In this document: piece after piece, positions 17,328 through 26,523 of the stretch | Layout of the letters: each line of letters opens with the position of its first letter | Position numbering within the stretch: the first letter of the stretch is position 1 | NCBI GenBank assembly: GCA_019429005.1 | Contig: JAHYJR010000001.1 | Location: 8,663 to 72,662, forward strand | DNA from: Nanobdellati archaeon | GTDB taxonomy: Archaea; EX4484-52; GLR71 | Direction: 5' to 3' | DNA length: 64,000 nt | Notes under the pieces: model-generated | Database searches by the model: none | The model's input: the letters and a program-made list of their open reading frames with translations, nothing else | Told to the model about the DNA's origin: nothing | Position numbers and translations under genes: made by a program

Positions 17328-17858
17328 ATGAATACCTTAATTCTCTTAATTATTCAAGCAATGTGGTTTATATTGCCTGCATACATTGCAAATCCAACAC
17401 CAGTTCTCTTAAAAGGCACACATCCAATAGATTTAGGGAAAAAATTCAGAGACGGTAACCCTATTCTCGGTAAAGGCAAAACGTGGGAAGGTTTGCTAGG
17501 GGGCACTATCACAGGTGGCCTAATAGGCTTGATACAAGGACAATTATGGCACACATATTCACTTGAAATTTATGGTTTAACTGAAATGACAATGGGTCTT
17601 GGTATTGTCCTTGGTTTCGGTGCATTATTTGGAGATCTTCTTGGAAGTTTTATAAAAAGACGATATAATGTCAAACGTGGAGAACAATTCCCAATATTAG
17701 ACCAATTAGATTTCATAATTGGTGCATACTTCATAACGTCATTTGTAATTGACATCAAATTTGATTGGATTCTTATTTGGGTAATAGTGACGCCAGCAAT
17801 ACATAAAACTGCAAATTATATAGCATACAAGCTTAAATTAAAAGATGTACCTTGGTAA
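17328..17858 (+). CDS. carS: CDP-archaeol synthase
   Basis: Integral membrane enzyme that activates digeranylgeranylglyceryl phosphate with CTP, a core step of archaeal ether-lipid synthesis. The 176-aa length and about five membrane helices fit the family. Signature segments are NPTPVLLKG, DGNPILGKGKTWEG, FGALFGDLLGSFIKRR and LDQLDF, carrying the metal-binding acidic residues. It begins 18 nt after the encoded CCA of tRNA-Val and may be co-transcribed with it. It indicates that the organism makes its own archaeal lipids, at least in part. Confidence 0.93.
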   Translation: MNTLILLIIQAMWFILPAYIANPTPVLLKGTHPIDLGKKFRDGNPILGKGKTWEGLLGGTITGGLIGLIQGQLWHTYSLEIYGLTEMTMGLGIVLGFGALFGDLLGSFIKRRYNVKRGEQFPILDQLDFIIGAYFITSFVIDIKFDWILIWVIVTPAIHKTANYIAYKLKLKDVPW

Positions 17859-17895
17859 ATCTAAAATTAATTAAATAATTAATTAATTAACAACT

Positions 17896-18684
17896 TTAAA
17901 ATGAAATTATCTGAAGCAAATCGCGAAGTCCTGTAATCAACCCTAAAGTGAAAATCACAAGCTTAAAGAACTTTTTCTCTTCTTCAGTATCTGAATACAA
18001 ATCAATAAAATAAAGTGCAACAAGCACAACAGAAATCTTCAAAGGAAACATTATCGCAGGTCCAAAAATATTTATAAGAAATAATGGAAGCACATGTTTT
18101 TCCACAAAACCAAAATAATTAATTCCAACAAACGTTGCAGTTGCATCAAAAAGCTGAGACATTAAAACAATTACATTAATATCTGTCAAAAGCTTTGGAA
18201 ATGATTTGCGAACAGATAAAACTGCAAATAAACAAATTGCAAAAATTACAACAAAATATAAAAATCCAGACAAATTCACAAAAGGTATTCTAACAATATT
18301 AAATAACGATATCAAAAAACCAGAAGGTAACCATATCGAATTATAAGAAATGCCATATAAGTTCTCAAGATATTTTGAAATTACAAGTGTAAAAAAAGCA
18401 CTACCACAGATAACAACAGCAAGTCCAGGCGTTACCGCCCAAATCGTATCATAAATGCCAACATCTTCAAGAACACGTATTGCAGATGCTGCAACAATCC
18501 ATCCCGACCAACCTAAAATAAAATTAAGATCCATATTAATTTTCTTTTTCTGAATAAAACTAAAAACAAAAAACATAAACGCAATAAAAATGATTGCATA
18601 CACAGTTGTATTTACAAGATTATAACCAGTATCATTAAACCACGGCTGTATTATTGTATTGTTTAAAGATTCAGAAAAAGACAT
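17896..18684 (-). CDS. DUF63-family membrane protein
   Basis: A 262-aa archaeal membrane protein with about eight hydrophobic helices. It carries the family-typical stretches SQLFDATATFVGINYFG, EKHVLPLF and FGPAIMFPLKI. The molecular function of DUF63 proteins is unknown. The start ATG 18684 has no ribosome binding site and is probably leaderless. It converges with carS and is followed by a PHP-domain gene on the same strand. Confidence 0.85.
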   Translation of the reverse strand: MSFSESLNNTIIQPWFNDTGYNLVNTTVYAIIFIAFMFFVFSFIQKKKINMDLNFILGWSGWIVAASAIRVLEDVGIYDTIWAVTPGLAVVICGSAFFTLVISKYLENLYGISYNSIWLPSGFLISLFNIVRIPFVNLSGFLYFVVIFAICLFAVLSVRKSFPKLLTDINVIVLMSQLFDATATFVGINYFGFVEKHVLPLFLINIFGPAIMFPLKISVVLVALYFIDLYSDTEEEKKFFKLVIFTLGLITGLRDLLQIISF

Positions 18685-18781
18685 AATATATTATGCCTAA
18701 ATTAACTATAAATATCTATATATTTGACAAAAACATATAACCGAAAAAAAAAGAAATAAAAAAATATAGAAAACAAAAAAA

Positions 18782-19429
18782 CTAAATATCAAACAATTTC
18801 TTAAGTCTCAAAGAATACCATCTTATAATCGAACGTGTAGTTATATTTTTACCAAAAAGTTTAGTATTTCCACGTCTGACTTCTTTCAAAGCTCCAGAAA
18901 TATTATCCGCTTTAACAGAAGTATACACATTACCAATTTCAGAAAGTGTATGTGCATCACTGCCTGCAACCTTTGAGATATTATGTTTAACAGCTAAATT
19001 TTGAGTTATCCCATTCCCAATAAATGTCCGTGCATTAAATACTTCTACAGCATCAAACTTATAATCAATAAACTTGCGACCCACACCCCTATGATACATA
19101 AAAAAAGAATACGGATGTGCTGCAATAGCAATACCACCTTGATCATGAATACTATCAATAGTCTCCAAAATAGTCCTTTTTGGTTTTATTGGTTCAGAAA
19201 TATCAAGTGCTAATATATCTCCTGAAATCGTTTTTACTTCACATCCTAAAATAACAGGAAAATTATATTTTTTACTCATCTGTTTTGCAAGTGTATGACC
19301 TTTTATTGTGTTATGATCTGTTATCGCAATACAGTCAAGACCTACTTGTTTAGCACGTAAAATAGCATCTTTTATTTCAATAAAACCGTCAGAAGAATAT
19401 ATTGTATGTGTATGGAAATCAATCTTCAT
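18782..19429 (-). CDS. PHP-domain metal-dependent phosphoesterase
   Basis: A 215-aa stand-alone PHP domain. Metal-binding motifs in order are DFHTHTIYSSDG (start), ITDHNT, GCEV, AAHPYSF and AGSDAH. Such proteins hydrolyse phosphate esters such as histidinol phosphate or nucleoside phosphates; short archaeal forms are mostly uncharacterised. AAGGTT lies 6 nt before ATG 19429. The C-terminus is basic (RSIIRWYSLRLKK). No histidine biosynthesis genes are nearby, so a HisK role is not supported by context. Confidence 0.85.
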   Translation of the reverse strand: MKIDFHTHTIYSSDGFIEIKDAILRAKQVGLDCIAITDHNTIKGHTLAKQMSKKYNFPVILGCEVKTISGDILALDISEPIKPKRTILETIDSIHDQGGIAIAAHPYSFFMYHRGVGRKFIDYKFDAVEVFNARTFIGNGITQNLAVKHNISKVAGSDAHTLSEIGNVYTSVKADNISGALKEVRRGNTKLFGKNITTRSIIRWYSLRLKKLFDI

Positions 19430-19626
19430 TAAAAAACCTTAAAAACATTTAATAAACTAAATATAATTCAATATAAAATATAATACATCTATTAAAATAT
19501 AAACCTATTAAAATAAACCCACTAAAAGATAACAGATTTAAAATAGATAAATTATACTATATATTAATAGATTATTAAAAATATTAAAATAACCTATTTA
19601 TTTAAAAATAAATCTTTGTGATAAAA

Positions 19627-19965
19627 ATGAAACAGGCAATTATTATACGTTCTGACATAAAACTTTCAAAAGGTAAAATAGCTGCACAAGCAGCACATGC
19701 ATCACTTGAAGCTTATAAAAAAACAACATTCTTGAATAAAGCTGCATGGGAACTTCAAGGCCAAAAAAAAGTAGTATTGAAAGTAAACAGTGAAGAAGAA
19801 CTAATATTAATTTTTGGTAAATGTAAAAATGAAAAATTACCAGTTTCAATCATAAGAGATGCTGGAAAAACACAAGTAACGCCCGGCACACTTACAGCTG
19901 TTGGTATTGGTCCTGCAAAAGAAGCAGAAATTGATAAAGTTGTAGGAAAACTTAAACTATTATAA
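19627..19965 (+). CDS. pth2: Peptidyl-tRNA hydrolase, archaeal/eukaryotic type
   Basis: Releases tRNA from stalled peptidyl-tRNA. A 112-aa Pth2 with KQAIIIRSDIKLSKGKIAAQ, AAHASLEAY, the QGQKKVVLKV strand, IIRDAGKTQV and TAVGIGPA, covering all conserved family motifs. ATG 19627 is preferred over in-frame GTG 19618, which is part of the GTGAT ribosome binding site. It is followed 13 bp later by the glycosyltransferase gene. Confidence 0.96.
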   Translation: MKQAIIIRSDIKLSKGKIAAQAAHASLEAYKKTTFLNKAAWELQGQKKVVLKVNSEEELILIFGKCKNEKLPVSIIRDAGKTQVTPGTLTAVGIGPAKEAEIDKVVGKLKLL

Positions 19966-19978
19966 TACGGTTTTAAAT

Positions 19979-21214
19979 ATGCTTGAAAACATAATGTTTA
20001 TAATCAGTTTTATAAGCTTATACCTATCTGTTTTTTGGTTAAATATACATTATATCGAAAAACATGATATCAAAAAGACATACATCCTCACAAAAAAACC
20101 AATGATAACGTTTCTATTACCTGCATATAATGAAGAAAAAACAATAACTAGAACAATACAATCTATAATAAATGTTAATTATCCAAAAAATCTTTTTGAA
20201 ATTATCATCATAGACGATGGCTCTAAAGATAAAACCGCATCAATCGTTAAAGATTTAATTAAACAATATACTAATATTAAAATTAAATTGCTCCAACAAA
20301 AAAATAATGGTAAGGCCTCGGCACTAAATAATGGAATGACTAAAGCAACTGGAGAATATATCGCAATTGTAGATGCAGATTCACGAATTGAACCTAATTC
20401 AATAAAATATTTAATACCACATTTATATGAAAAAGATGTAGGTGCTGTAATAAGTTGTATTAAAATTGAAAATCCAAAAACAATAGTTGAACGACTTCAA
20501 AACATTGAGTACCTTATATCTACATTATTTAGACGATTATTTTCATCACTTGGAACACTTTTTGTCACACCGGGAGTATTGAGTTTATATAAAAAAGAAG
20601 CATTAGATACGGTTGGAAAATTTGATGAAGGAAATCTTACCGAAGATTTTGAAATCGCAATGAGATTACAATATAATGGCTATAATATCAAAAGTGAAAT
20701 TAACAGTATAACATATACAAAGGCACCAAATACATTTAAAGCGCTTGCAAAACAACGAATCAGATGGAATCGTGGATTTATTTATAACACTTTAAAATAT
20801 AAAGACATGCTTATCGGAAACAAATTCAACATATTAGTACGATTTCAAATTTCATTAAGTGTAATAGGTGCATTAATGCTTATGCTTGGAAGTGCAATTG
20901 TAACCTATGGTGTACTAGATAAAATTTACACATACATAATAAAAGCTATAACCATAAAAAGTTTGCCAAGATTATACGATATACCTAAGCTAAATGAGTT
21001 TATATTAAGTATGAATATAAAATTAATGATACCATTAATATTACTAACAATAATAGGTCTATATTTCATTAAAAAAGCACATAATTATACCGATGAAAAA
21101 ATGAAAATATCTCCAATATTATTCATGTATATAATAATATACCCCCTATTGCTTGCAAAATATTGGATAATTGGCTTCATACAAGAATATCGAAACGCAA
21201 AAAAAGAGTGGTAA
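19979..21214 (+). CDS. Membrane glycosyltransferase family 2
   Basis: Processive-type GT2 enzyme, 411 aa. One N-terminal membrane helix (1-22) is followed by the catalytic domain: LLPAYNEEKTI, IDDGSKDKT, IVDADSRI (DxD), LTEDFEIAMRL (base) and QRIRW, the QxxRW motif. Three to four C-terminal helices complete it. Relatives make hyaluronan, chitin, poly-GlcNAc or glycolipids; the sugar cannot be read from sequence. It probably forms an operon with pth2 upstream and two membrane-anchored proteins downstream, as the next ATG follows its stop after one base. Confidence 0.88.
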   Translation: MLENIMFIISFISLYLSVFWLNIHYIEKHDIKKTYILTKKPMITFLLPAYNEEKTITRTIQSIINVNYPKNLFEIIIIDDGSKDKTASIVKDLIKQYTNIKIKLLQQKNNGKASALNNGMTKATGEYIAIVDADSRIEPNSIKYLIPHLYEKDVGAVISCIKIENPKTIVERLQNIEYLISTLFRRLFSSLGTLFVTPGVLSLYKKEALDTVGKFDEGNLTEDFEIAMRLQYNGYNIKSEINSITYTKAPNTFKALAKQRIRWNRGFIYNTLKYKDMLIGNKFNILVRFQISLSVIGALMLMLGSAIVTYGVLDKIYTYIIKAITIKSLPRLYDIPKLNEFILSMNIKLMIPLILLTIIGLYFIKKAHNYTDEKMKISPILFMYIIIYPLLLAKYWIIGFIQEYRNAKKEW

Positions 21215-21215
21215 T

Positions 21216-21884
21216 ATGACACAAGAATTAAAACGAAAATATCAAAAACACATGCTTATTACAAGTATGATTATAACTGTTGCTATATTTTTTGCAGGCA
21301 TGCTTTTTGGTATTGGACTTGATAAATACCGTATCAAAGAAGTCACAAACATATTAAATCAAAACGAACTTGATATGCAAAGTTACATAACAGAACAAAT
21401 GTTTTTTGAAAATCTTGATACAAATGAATGTGAACTAATAAAAACATCAATAATAAGCCTTACAAAAACAATTAGTAATATAGGACGTAAACTGGAACTA
21501 TATGGAAGTAAAACAACATTTGAAAATAGCGAATTTGATTATCTTAAAAGAAAATATTTTATCTCTGAAATTAGACTTTACAACCACATAACAAGTTATA
21601 GAAAAGATTGTGGTGCTAATTATGATGTACTTTTATATTTTTATAAAATTGATGATGAGCTTTCAATAAGACAAGGATATATATTAGATGACTTATTTTT
21701 AGAAAGAAATAATGATATGACAACATTATCCTTTGATATTGAATATAAAGAAGAACCACTTCTAGACATAATCAAACAAAAATATAACATAACACAAAGT
21801 CCTGCAATAATCATAAACGGAGACAAAACATTTCAAGGAAAAATAATAAATAAATATGAAATCAAAGAATATTTAAATAATTAA
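21216..21884 (+). CDS. Membrane-anchored protein with thioredoxin-like C-terminus
   Basis: A 222-aa protein. It has an N-terminal cytoplasmic stub, a membrane helix (MLITSMIITVAIFFAGMLF), a helical exterior part, and a C-terminal stretch SPAIIINGDKTFQGKI that matches the cis-proline strand of a thioredoxin/DsbA-like fold. The usual CxxC redox pair is not visible; only DCGANYDV has a single Cys. ATG 21216 follows GAGTGGT and begins one base after the glycosyltransferase stop. An in-frame ATG at 21171 lies inside that gene and is rejected. A redox-inactive adaptor is one option. Confidence 0.6.
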   Translation: MTQELKRKYQKHMLITSMIITVAIFFAGMLFGIGLDKYRIKEVTNILNQNELDMQSYITEQMFFENLDTNECELIKTSIISLTKTISNIGRKLELYGSKTTFENSEFDYLKRKYFISEIRLYNHITSYRKDCGANYDVLLYFYKIDDELSIRQGYILDDLFLERNNDMTTLSFDIEYKEEPLLDIIKQKYNITQSPAIIINGDKTFQGKIINKYEIKEYLNN

Positions 21885-21901
21885 ATTACGTGTGATAATT
21901 G

Positions 21902-22312
21902 ATGAAAAAAGACAAAAACACTAAAACTGAAACAAAGACTAAAGAAATTGAAACCGAAAATAAAAAAAACGAAACAGATACTAAAAAAAATGAAACAAAA
22001 AACACTAAAACAAAAGATGAAAAACCTAAACAAATAGACAAAAGTCTTATTATATTATTAATAATAATACTAATATTACTAGTTTTTTCAATCAATATAA
22101 TATCAAATAAAATCCAATATGATGCTACAATGAGAGAATGTAAAGAAATAGAAAATCATGAAAGCCTTTCAATACCATGTAACTGTTACCCATACACTAA
22201 ACCTGAAGACATTTCGGAAATTATTAAAAAAAATACTAACCAGTTTTGTAGATGTTTATGTGAAATTGGAGAAAACCAAACAAAATATTTTGATATATTA
22301 AGAGCAAAATAA
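21902..22312 (+). CDS. Small single-span protein with Cys-rich exterior tail
   Basis: A 136-aa protein. The N-terminal ~48 residues are K/T/E/N-rich and repetitive. A membrane helix (SLIILLIIILILLVFSINII) follows, then about 65 residues with cysteines in MRECKEIE, PCNCYP and FCRCLCEIG. GTGAT upstream supports ATG 21902. It is the third gene of a membrane-protein run after the glycosyltransferase. The layout resembles the protein at 61252-61590. No function recognised; the cysteines could form disulfides or bind metal. Confidence 0.6.
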   Translation: MKKDKNTKTETKTKEIETENKKNETDTKKNETKNTKTKDEKPKQIDKSLIILLIIILILLVFSINIISNKIQYDATMRECKEIENHESLSIPCNCYPYTKPEDISEIIKKNTNQFCRCLCEIGENQTKYFDILRAK

Positions 22313-22358
22313 ACATTAATTCAAAAGATTTTAACATATATAAAATAAAAAACCAAAT

Positions 22359-23603
22359 TTATAAATTAAAAAATTCTCTCAAAAATACTGTTGCATAAGA
22401 TCCTTTTGAAAGAGTAAATGCTATTTTAATTTTACTACGACCCACATTCAAATCGTCTTCAGAAATATCAATTACTTTAAAATCTCGTGCAAACTCAAAT
22501 GCATTTCTATTACCACCTTTAGAAGATAATACCTCCATACCCTCTACCCTAAAATCAGATAAATCTATTTTTTCTTCAGAAAAAACCAAACGAAGCGCAT
22601 CAACAAGGTTCCGATTCCTAGGTAAGTTCATATGATAACCAAAATAAGGTATCTGTATTTTTTTATCTGAAATATTACCTTTAATCAAAATATTAAGCAC
22701 TTTATTAAAAAGATATGATTGATATGCGTGTATAAACATACGCCTAAGTTGAAGCGGAAATTTCTGTATTGCACCTTTATAATTTTCAGGATAATCTACA
22801 AGATATTGTACAAGCATACGCTCATAACTTTTAAGATCATTACTTTCAAGAGCTTGTTTGGGATTGCTTGCGGCTAAAGTTCTAATTGCAGCAGATCTAG
22901 AATTATCGCCAGGAAATATTTTTGAAACATAATCCAAAACAGCACTCTTATAATTACCCTTAAGAATATGCTTACCTATTATATGCGTAATTGGCCTCTT
23001 ATCACCAAAACGTTGCGGTCCAAAATAATTCGGATACGGAATAGTTTCTTTAAAATCAAAAAAGGTGCTTAACTTATCACTTACACAATCAATATTACGT
23101 AAAACGATTGTAAAACGATTACCCAACAAATCTCCAAGCTGTATTTTAGAGCCACAACCAAGGTATTTTAACGAAATATCTTTTACATTAAAATTAGATA
23201 TAGCTTCTTTTGTAGTATTTGCTATAGATATTATTTGTGTTGTTACTGCCCGTTTATCTTTGGTACCCGCAAAAGCTATGTCATTTCGACGCACATTCAA
23301 TGCTTTAGCTACAACATCAATGGCTTTAAATGGGTCATAATCTATTTTGTGTAGTAAGACATAACTAACACCCCCATCCCCCCCACGTACCGTACCAACA
23401 CTACCAACATTTCTATCCTGTTGAGTTCCCTTACTATATTTAAGAATATCAAAATTAAAATTATCTTCGCTAACAGAATCAAAAGACATTAACTGACCTG
23501 AACGAGATATCTCCTCCACCACAAAATCCGACGGAATCTGCTTTAATTTTGCATGAAGTTTAACTCCAGACCTAAGAGTCAAAATCGTTGATAAAGAATC
23601 CAT
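22359..23603 (-). CDS. truD: tRNA pseudouridine(13) synthase TruD
   Basis: Makes pseudouridine in the D arm of tRNA. A 414-aa TruD of the archaeal length, with the catalytic aspartate in FAGTKDKRAVTTQ (about residue 114), YPNYFGPQRFG, the large inserted domain and SYLFNKVL. ATG 23603 is chosen over GTG 23615; a TATA-like TTTTAAATTTTAT lies about 27 nt upstream with no ribosome binding site. An acidic histone-fold gene lies upstream on the same strand. Confidence 0.95.
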   Translation of the reverse strand: MDSLSTILTLRSGVKLHAKLKQIPSDFVVEEISRSGQLMSFDSVSEDNFNFDILKYSKGTQQDRNVGSVGTVRGGDGGVSYVLLHKIDYDPFKAIDVVAKALNVRRNDIAFAGTKDKRAVTTQIISIANTTKEAISNFNVKDISLKYLGCGSKIQLGDLLGNRFTIVLRNIDCVSDKLSTFFDFKETIPYPNYFGPQRFGDKRPITHIIGKHILKGNYKSAVLDYVSKIFPGDNSRSAAIRTLAASNPKQALESNDLKSYERMLVQYLVDYPENYKGAIQKFPLQLRRMFIHAYQSYLFNKVLNILIKGNISDKKIQIPYFGYHMNLPRNRNLVDALRLVFSEEKIDLSDFRVEGMEVLSSKGGNRNAFEFARDFKVIDISEDDLNVGRSKIKIAFTLSKGSYATVFLREFFNL

Positions 23604-23645
23604 ATTATATAACACAATAAAATTTAAAAAAGAAGAAATGAGACA

Positions 23646-24083
23646 TTAAATTGTCTCAATACTGAACTTTCTCTCAAGCTCACGTACCATAGATTCTACA
23701 TCCCCTCTGATACCTATAAGATGACTTACAATTCTATCTTTTTCGGCATCGAGATCTTCTGCTTTCAAAAATTTATCTGTAGCTCTCTGAAAATCATCCA
23801 TTTCAATCATAGAATATCTACTAGTTGCCATTTCTTCCGAAACTTTCTTTATCATTTCACCAAGAAACAGATTCATAGCAATCTTCACTTTTGAACTAAT
23901 CATTTTATCAGGCATATTCTTTTTCATTAGTCTTACAACTGTTGCCATAGGTAACGGATATTTACCATCATCTTCAGAAACGTCAGCAACATCTGAAAAA
24001 TTTTCATCAAAATTTTCTTCTGTATCTGCCACATCATCAGTAATAATCTCAATATTACTTTCTTCAATATCTTCTTGTGTCAT
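23646..24083 (-). CDS. Histone-fold protein with acidic N-terminal and helical C-terminal extensions
   Basis: The 145-aa protein has a central histone fold (about residues 42-112): YPLPMATVVRLMKKN, KMISSKVKIAMNLFLGEMIKKV and SMIEMDDFQRATDKFL. These align with the LPIAPVGRIIK, VSDDARIALAKVLEEM and TIKAEDIELARKMF pattern of archaeal histones. About 40 strongly acidic residues precede it and a charged helix (AEKDRIVSHLIGIRGD) follows. Plain archaeal histones are only ~68 aa. The acidic tail makes a DNA-mimic, transcription-factor-like or chaperone role possible. ATG 24083 follows GAGGTG. Confidence 0.7.
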   Translation of the reverse strand: MTQEDIEESNIEIITDDVADTEENFDENFSDVADVSEDDGKYPLPMATVVRLMKKNMPDKMISSKVKIAMNLFLGEMIKKVSEEMATSRYSMIEMDDFQRATDKFLKAEDLDAEKDRIVSHLIGIRGDVESMVRELERKFSIETI

Positions 24084-24317
24084 TTTTAGCACCTCATAAA
24101 AATTAATAATATAATAATATTATCTTCCCAAAATCATCAAAAATTTAGACTAAAAATCAAATATATGATTTTCAAAACATATAATTAATTTTAGATAGCT
24201 ATTTTTATATACTTTTATATTATAATAGATAAAATAATATATTAAGATTATCTAATTGTATAGGATTAACCACAAAACAATTAAATGATAACAAATAATA
24301 TTCAAATGGTGATAATA

Positions 24318-24728
24318 ATGGGTATACTTGGTATAACTTATGATAAAATAATGGCTGAAAGAACTGGTGTCAAAAACCAGAAAATAAGTGTTAACACAAC
24401 ATCGTTAATAAAAGATATAACAAAAGTAACGTTAAATGCATTTGAAAAAACAGTAGAATCATTAAATGTTAAATTTGAATTAAAAAGTGAATTCAAACCT
24501 AAAATTGGATTTGTTGAGATAACAGGTACAATAATATATACTGTAAAAAATACAGATGATTTAATTAAACAATGGAAGAAAAATAAAACAATGTCTGAAG
24601 AAAACCGAGTTGAACTTACAAACTATATTTTCAGAAATGCACTTCCAAAAGCATTAATGCTTACAGATTTAATGCAACTACCACCTGTGGTTGACATACC
24701 TCAAGCAGTTGCAAAACAGAATAAATGA
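24318..24728 (+). CDS. Conserved-looking small cytoplasmic protein
   Basis: A 136-aa protein starting MGILGITYDKIMAERTG, then alternating beta-like segments (KFELKSEFKP, GFVEITGTIIYTV) and a C-terminal helix ending in LPPVVDIP. I recall archaeal proteins with a similar start and Pro-rich end, possibly SecB-like in fold, but cannot name the family with confidence. GGTGAT precedes ATG 24318. It stands alone and its stop codon is part of a terminator hairpin. Confidence 0.6.
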   Translation: MGILGITYDKIMAERTGVKNQKISVNTTSLIKDITKVTLNAFEKTVESLNVKFELKSEFKPKIGFVEITGTIIYTVKNTDDLIKQWKKNKTMSEENRVELTNYIFRNALPKALMLTDLMQLPPVVDIPQAVAKQNK

Positions 24729-24758
24729 TATCTTTAAGATATCATATTTTACTTTTTG
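24726..24758 (+). terminator. Hairpin terminator overlapping a stop codon
   Basis: TGATATC (24726-24732), loop TTTAA, GATATCA (24738-24744), followed by a T-rich run. The TGA stop of the upstream gene forms the start of the 5' arm. It lies between convergent genes. Confidence 0.75.
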
Positions 24759-25678
24759 TCTTTATTTTTTAATTGCTTATTACTGATAAACTCAATCAAA
24801 TTTGTTCTTCCTCGTGGCACTTTACGAATTAAGCCGCGCTCACCAAGATCTCGTATAATGCGACTAACACGAGCTTTTGAGAAATCCGTTTCCTTAACAA
24901 TTTTCCTCTGTATACAACTGCCACCACTTGACATAATAATATCAAGAACAGATTTTTCATCTTTTTTTAATACTGATAAAATAGTCTCAACTTTTGGTTT
25001 TGAAAAAAACTTTAAAAAAATAAAATAGCTTATTATAATTATCAAAATCAAATAAATAAAAAGATTGTCTGACTCGGATAAAGATAAAGTCTCATAAGTA
25101 GCTTCAAAAGAATATGTTTTACCAAGACTCAAATCAAAAAGACTCCAATAAATATTAATATTACGACCCGTACTACCAATTGTACCATAACTCGGAAAAT
25201 AAGGCACAACATCACCAATCATTTCAACAAGACCCATACCATCTGGAAGTACAACAGATACAGATACACTATCTGTAGGACTCATAACACCTAAATTATA
25301 ACTAAACAAAATTGCTTGCCCTTCAGTTTTCTGTAAATTAAATGCATCAAAATACAAATTTATTATATAACCATCAGACACATCCACATTTGGAACACAA
25401 ACAATTTGAGTACCATATGAAAGCTGTTCCATAGTACAAGATACAGGACCACCAGAATCAAAAGCTTTAATATTACTTATTCTAGAACTCACAATATAGT
25501 AAACTTCGGTTGTTGTAATGTCACTAAAATTAAGCATAATTCCTAATTTAGCCGAAAAATCATCAAAAAGCTCAATTGAAACATCCTGAGAAGCAATCTG
25601 TGATGCATTGACACCAGGTATAATTAGATAAATCAAAAATACAATAAAAACAAACAACATTTTAATATTTTTTGACAT
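24749..25678 (-). CDS. Membrane-anchored protein with cytoplasmic winged-helix domain
   Basis: A 309-aa protein. It has a signal peptide (KMLFVFIVFLIYLIIPGVNA), an extracytoplasmic beta-rich domain (about 28-205), a membrane helix (LFIYLILIIIISYFIFLKFF), and a C-terminal winged helix: KDEKSVLDIIMSSGG, CIQRKIVKETDFSKARVSRI, LGERGLIRKVPRGR. This is the layout of archaeal membrane-tethered regulators that may pass an outside signal to DNA. ATG 25678 is preferred over TTG 25684. The ligand and target genes are unknown; envelope genes lie nearby. Confidence 0.75.
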   Translation of the reverse strand: MSKNIKMLFVFIVFLIYLIIPGVNASQIASQDVSIELFDDFSAKLGIMLNFSDITTTEVYYIVSSRISNIKAFDSGGPVSCTMEQLSYGTQIVCVPNVDVSDGYIINLYFDAFNLQKTEGQAILFSYNLGVMSPTDSVSVSVVLPDGMGLVEMIGDVVPYFPSYGTIGSTGRNINIYWSLFDLSLGKTYSFEATYETLSLSESDNLFIYLILIIIISYFIFLKFFSKPKVETILSVLKKDEKSVLDIIMSSGGSCIQRKIVKETDFSKARVSRIIRDLGERGLIRKVPRGRTNLIEFISNKQLKNKDKK

Positions 25679-25731
25679 AAACAATCAACCGATACTTAAT
25701 ATACCCTATTTAAATTTAATACTAGATTAAG

Positions 25732-26169
25732 TTATTTAGATATTATAAAACCGCCTGCACCAGATGCCGCAAACTGATGCATCATTTCAGCCATAGCCAA
25801 TAAAGAATTTTGAGCATCTCTCATTGATAATATGATTTTTTCAGGTTCAAGAACTTCAAGTGCACTAGGTCCAAAAGAAATTGTAAGATGTACAAGCTCT
25901 TCAAAATTTTCTGCAAGAACAACAATTTCAAGAATCTGACTATACACTTCATTAATTCCCCTTTCACGAAGTTGTGGAATTGGCTCAGTTTTTTCTAGTG
26001 TACTAAACGATTCTTCAATTACTTTAATATGTTTTGTCTTCTTTATTTTATCTAAATGCTTATTGAGTAATTCATTTGTAGATTTTTCAGTAATCCCTTG
26101 TGTCTCAAAAATAAGACCACATTTAATCCAACCCTCGGAAATAAGTAATTTTAACTCAGATTTATCCAT
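25732..26169 (-). CDS. Conserved archaeal hypothetical protein
   Basis: A 145-aa soluble protein, mostly helical, starting MDKSELKLLISEGWIKCGLI. It includes FGPSALEVLEPEKIILSMRD and a Gly-rich end (AASGAGGFIISK). The FGPS-EVLEPEKI segment resembles archaeal proteins of unknown function that I recall, but no biochemical role is known to me. GGCGTT before ATG 26169 is a weak ribosome binding site. It is followed 47 bp downstream by the membrane regulator on the same strand. Confidence 0.6.
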   Translation of the reverse strand: MDKSELKLLISEGWIKCGLIFETQGITEKSTNELLNKHLDKIKKTKHIKVIEESFSTLEKTEPIPQLRERGINEVYSQILEIVVLAENFEELVHLTISFGPSALEVLEPEKIILSMRDAQNSLLAMAEMMHQFAASGAGGFIISK

Positions 26170-26523
26170 AAAAACGCCAATTTAAACTTTATTTTTAATT
26201 TTGAAACAAAAAAAATCCCGTTGAACATTTAAACTTGATAATGAACAATTGAAGATTTATATAAATTATTTTTATCTTCTAAAATATATAAAAAAATGCA
26301 TAACAAACGTTAAAAAGTCAAACATTTTAATAATTCGCACATTTTTACAAATAATATTTTACATAATATACCTAATTAATTTCAAAACAAAAGTATATAA
26401 TTATATAACTTATAAATTACAATAAAACTAATTATATTATTATGTATAAGTAACAAAAAGACAAAGATATATAAAGATTCATCAAACAATCATAAAATAA
26501 GCATAAATTAGGGTATGATAACT
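26170..26523. promoter_or_regulatory. Gene-free intergenic region with a likely promoter
   Basis: A 350-bp AT-rich gap between a minus-strand and a plus-strand gene. No ORF or RNA structure was recognised. A good TATA-like element GATATATAAAG lies near 26465-26476, about 50 nt before the surface-protein start, and GGTATGAT near 26512 may act as its ribosome binding site. Confidence 0.4.
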
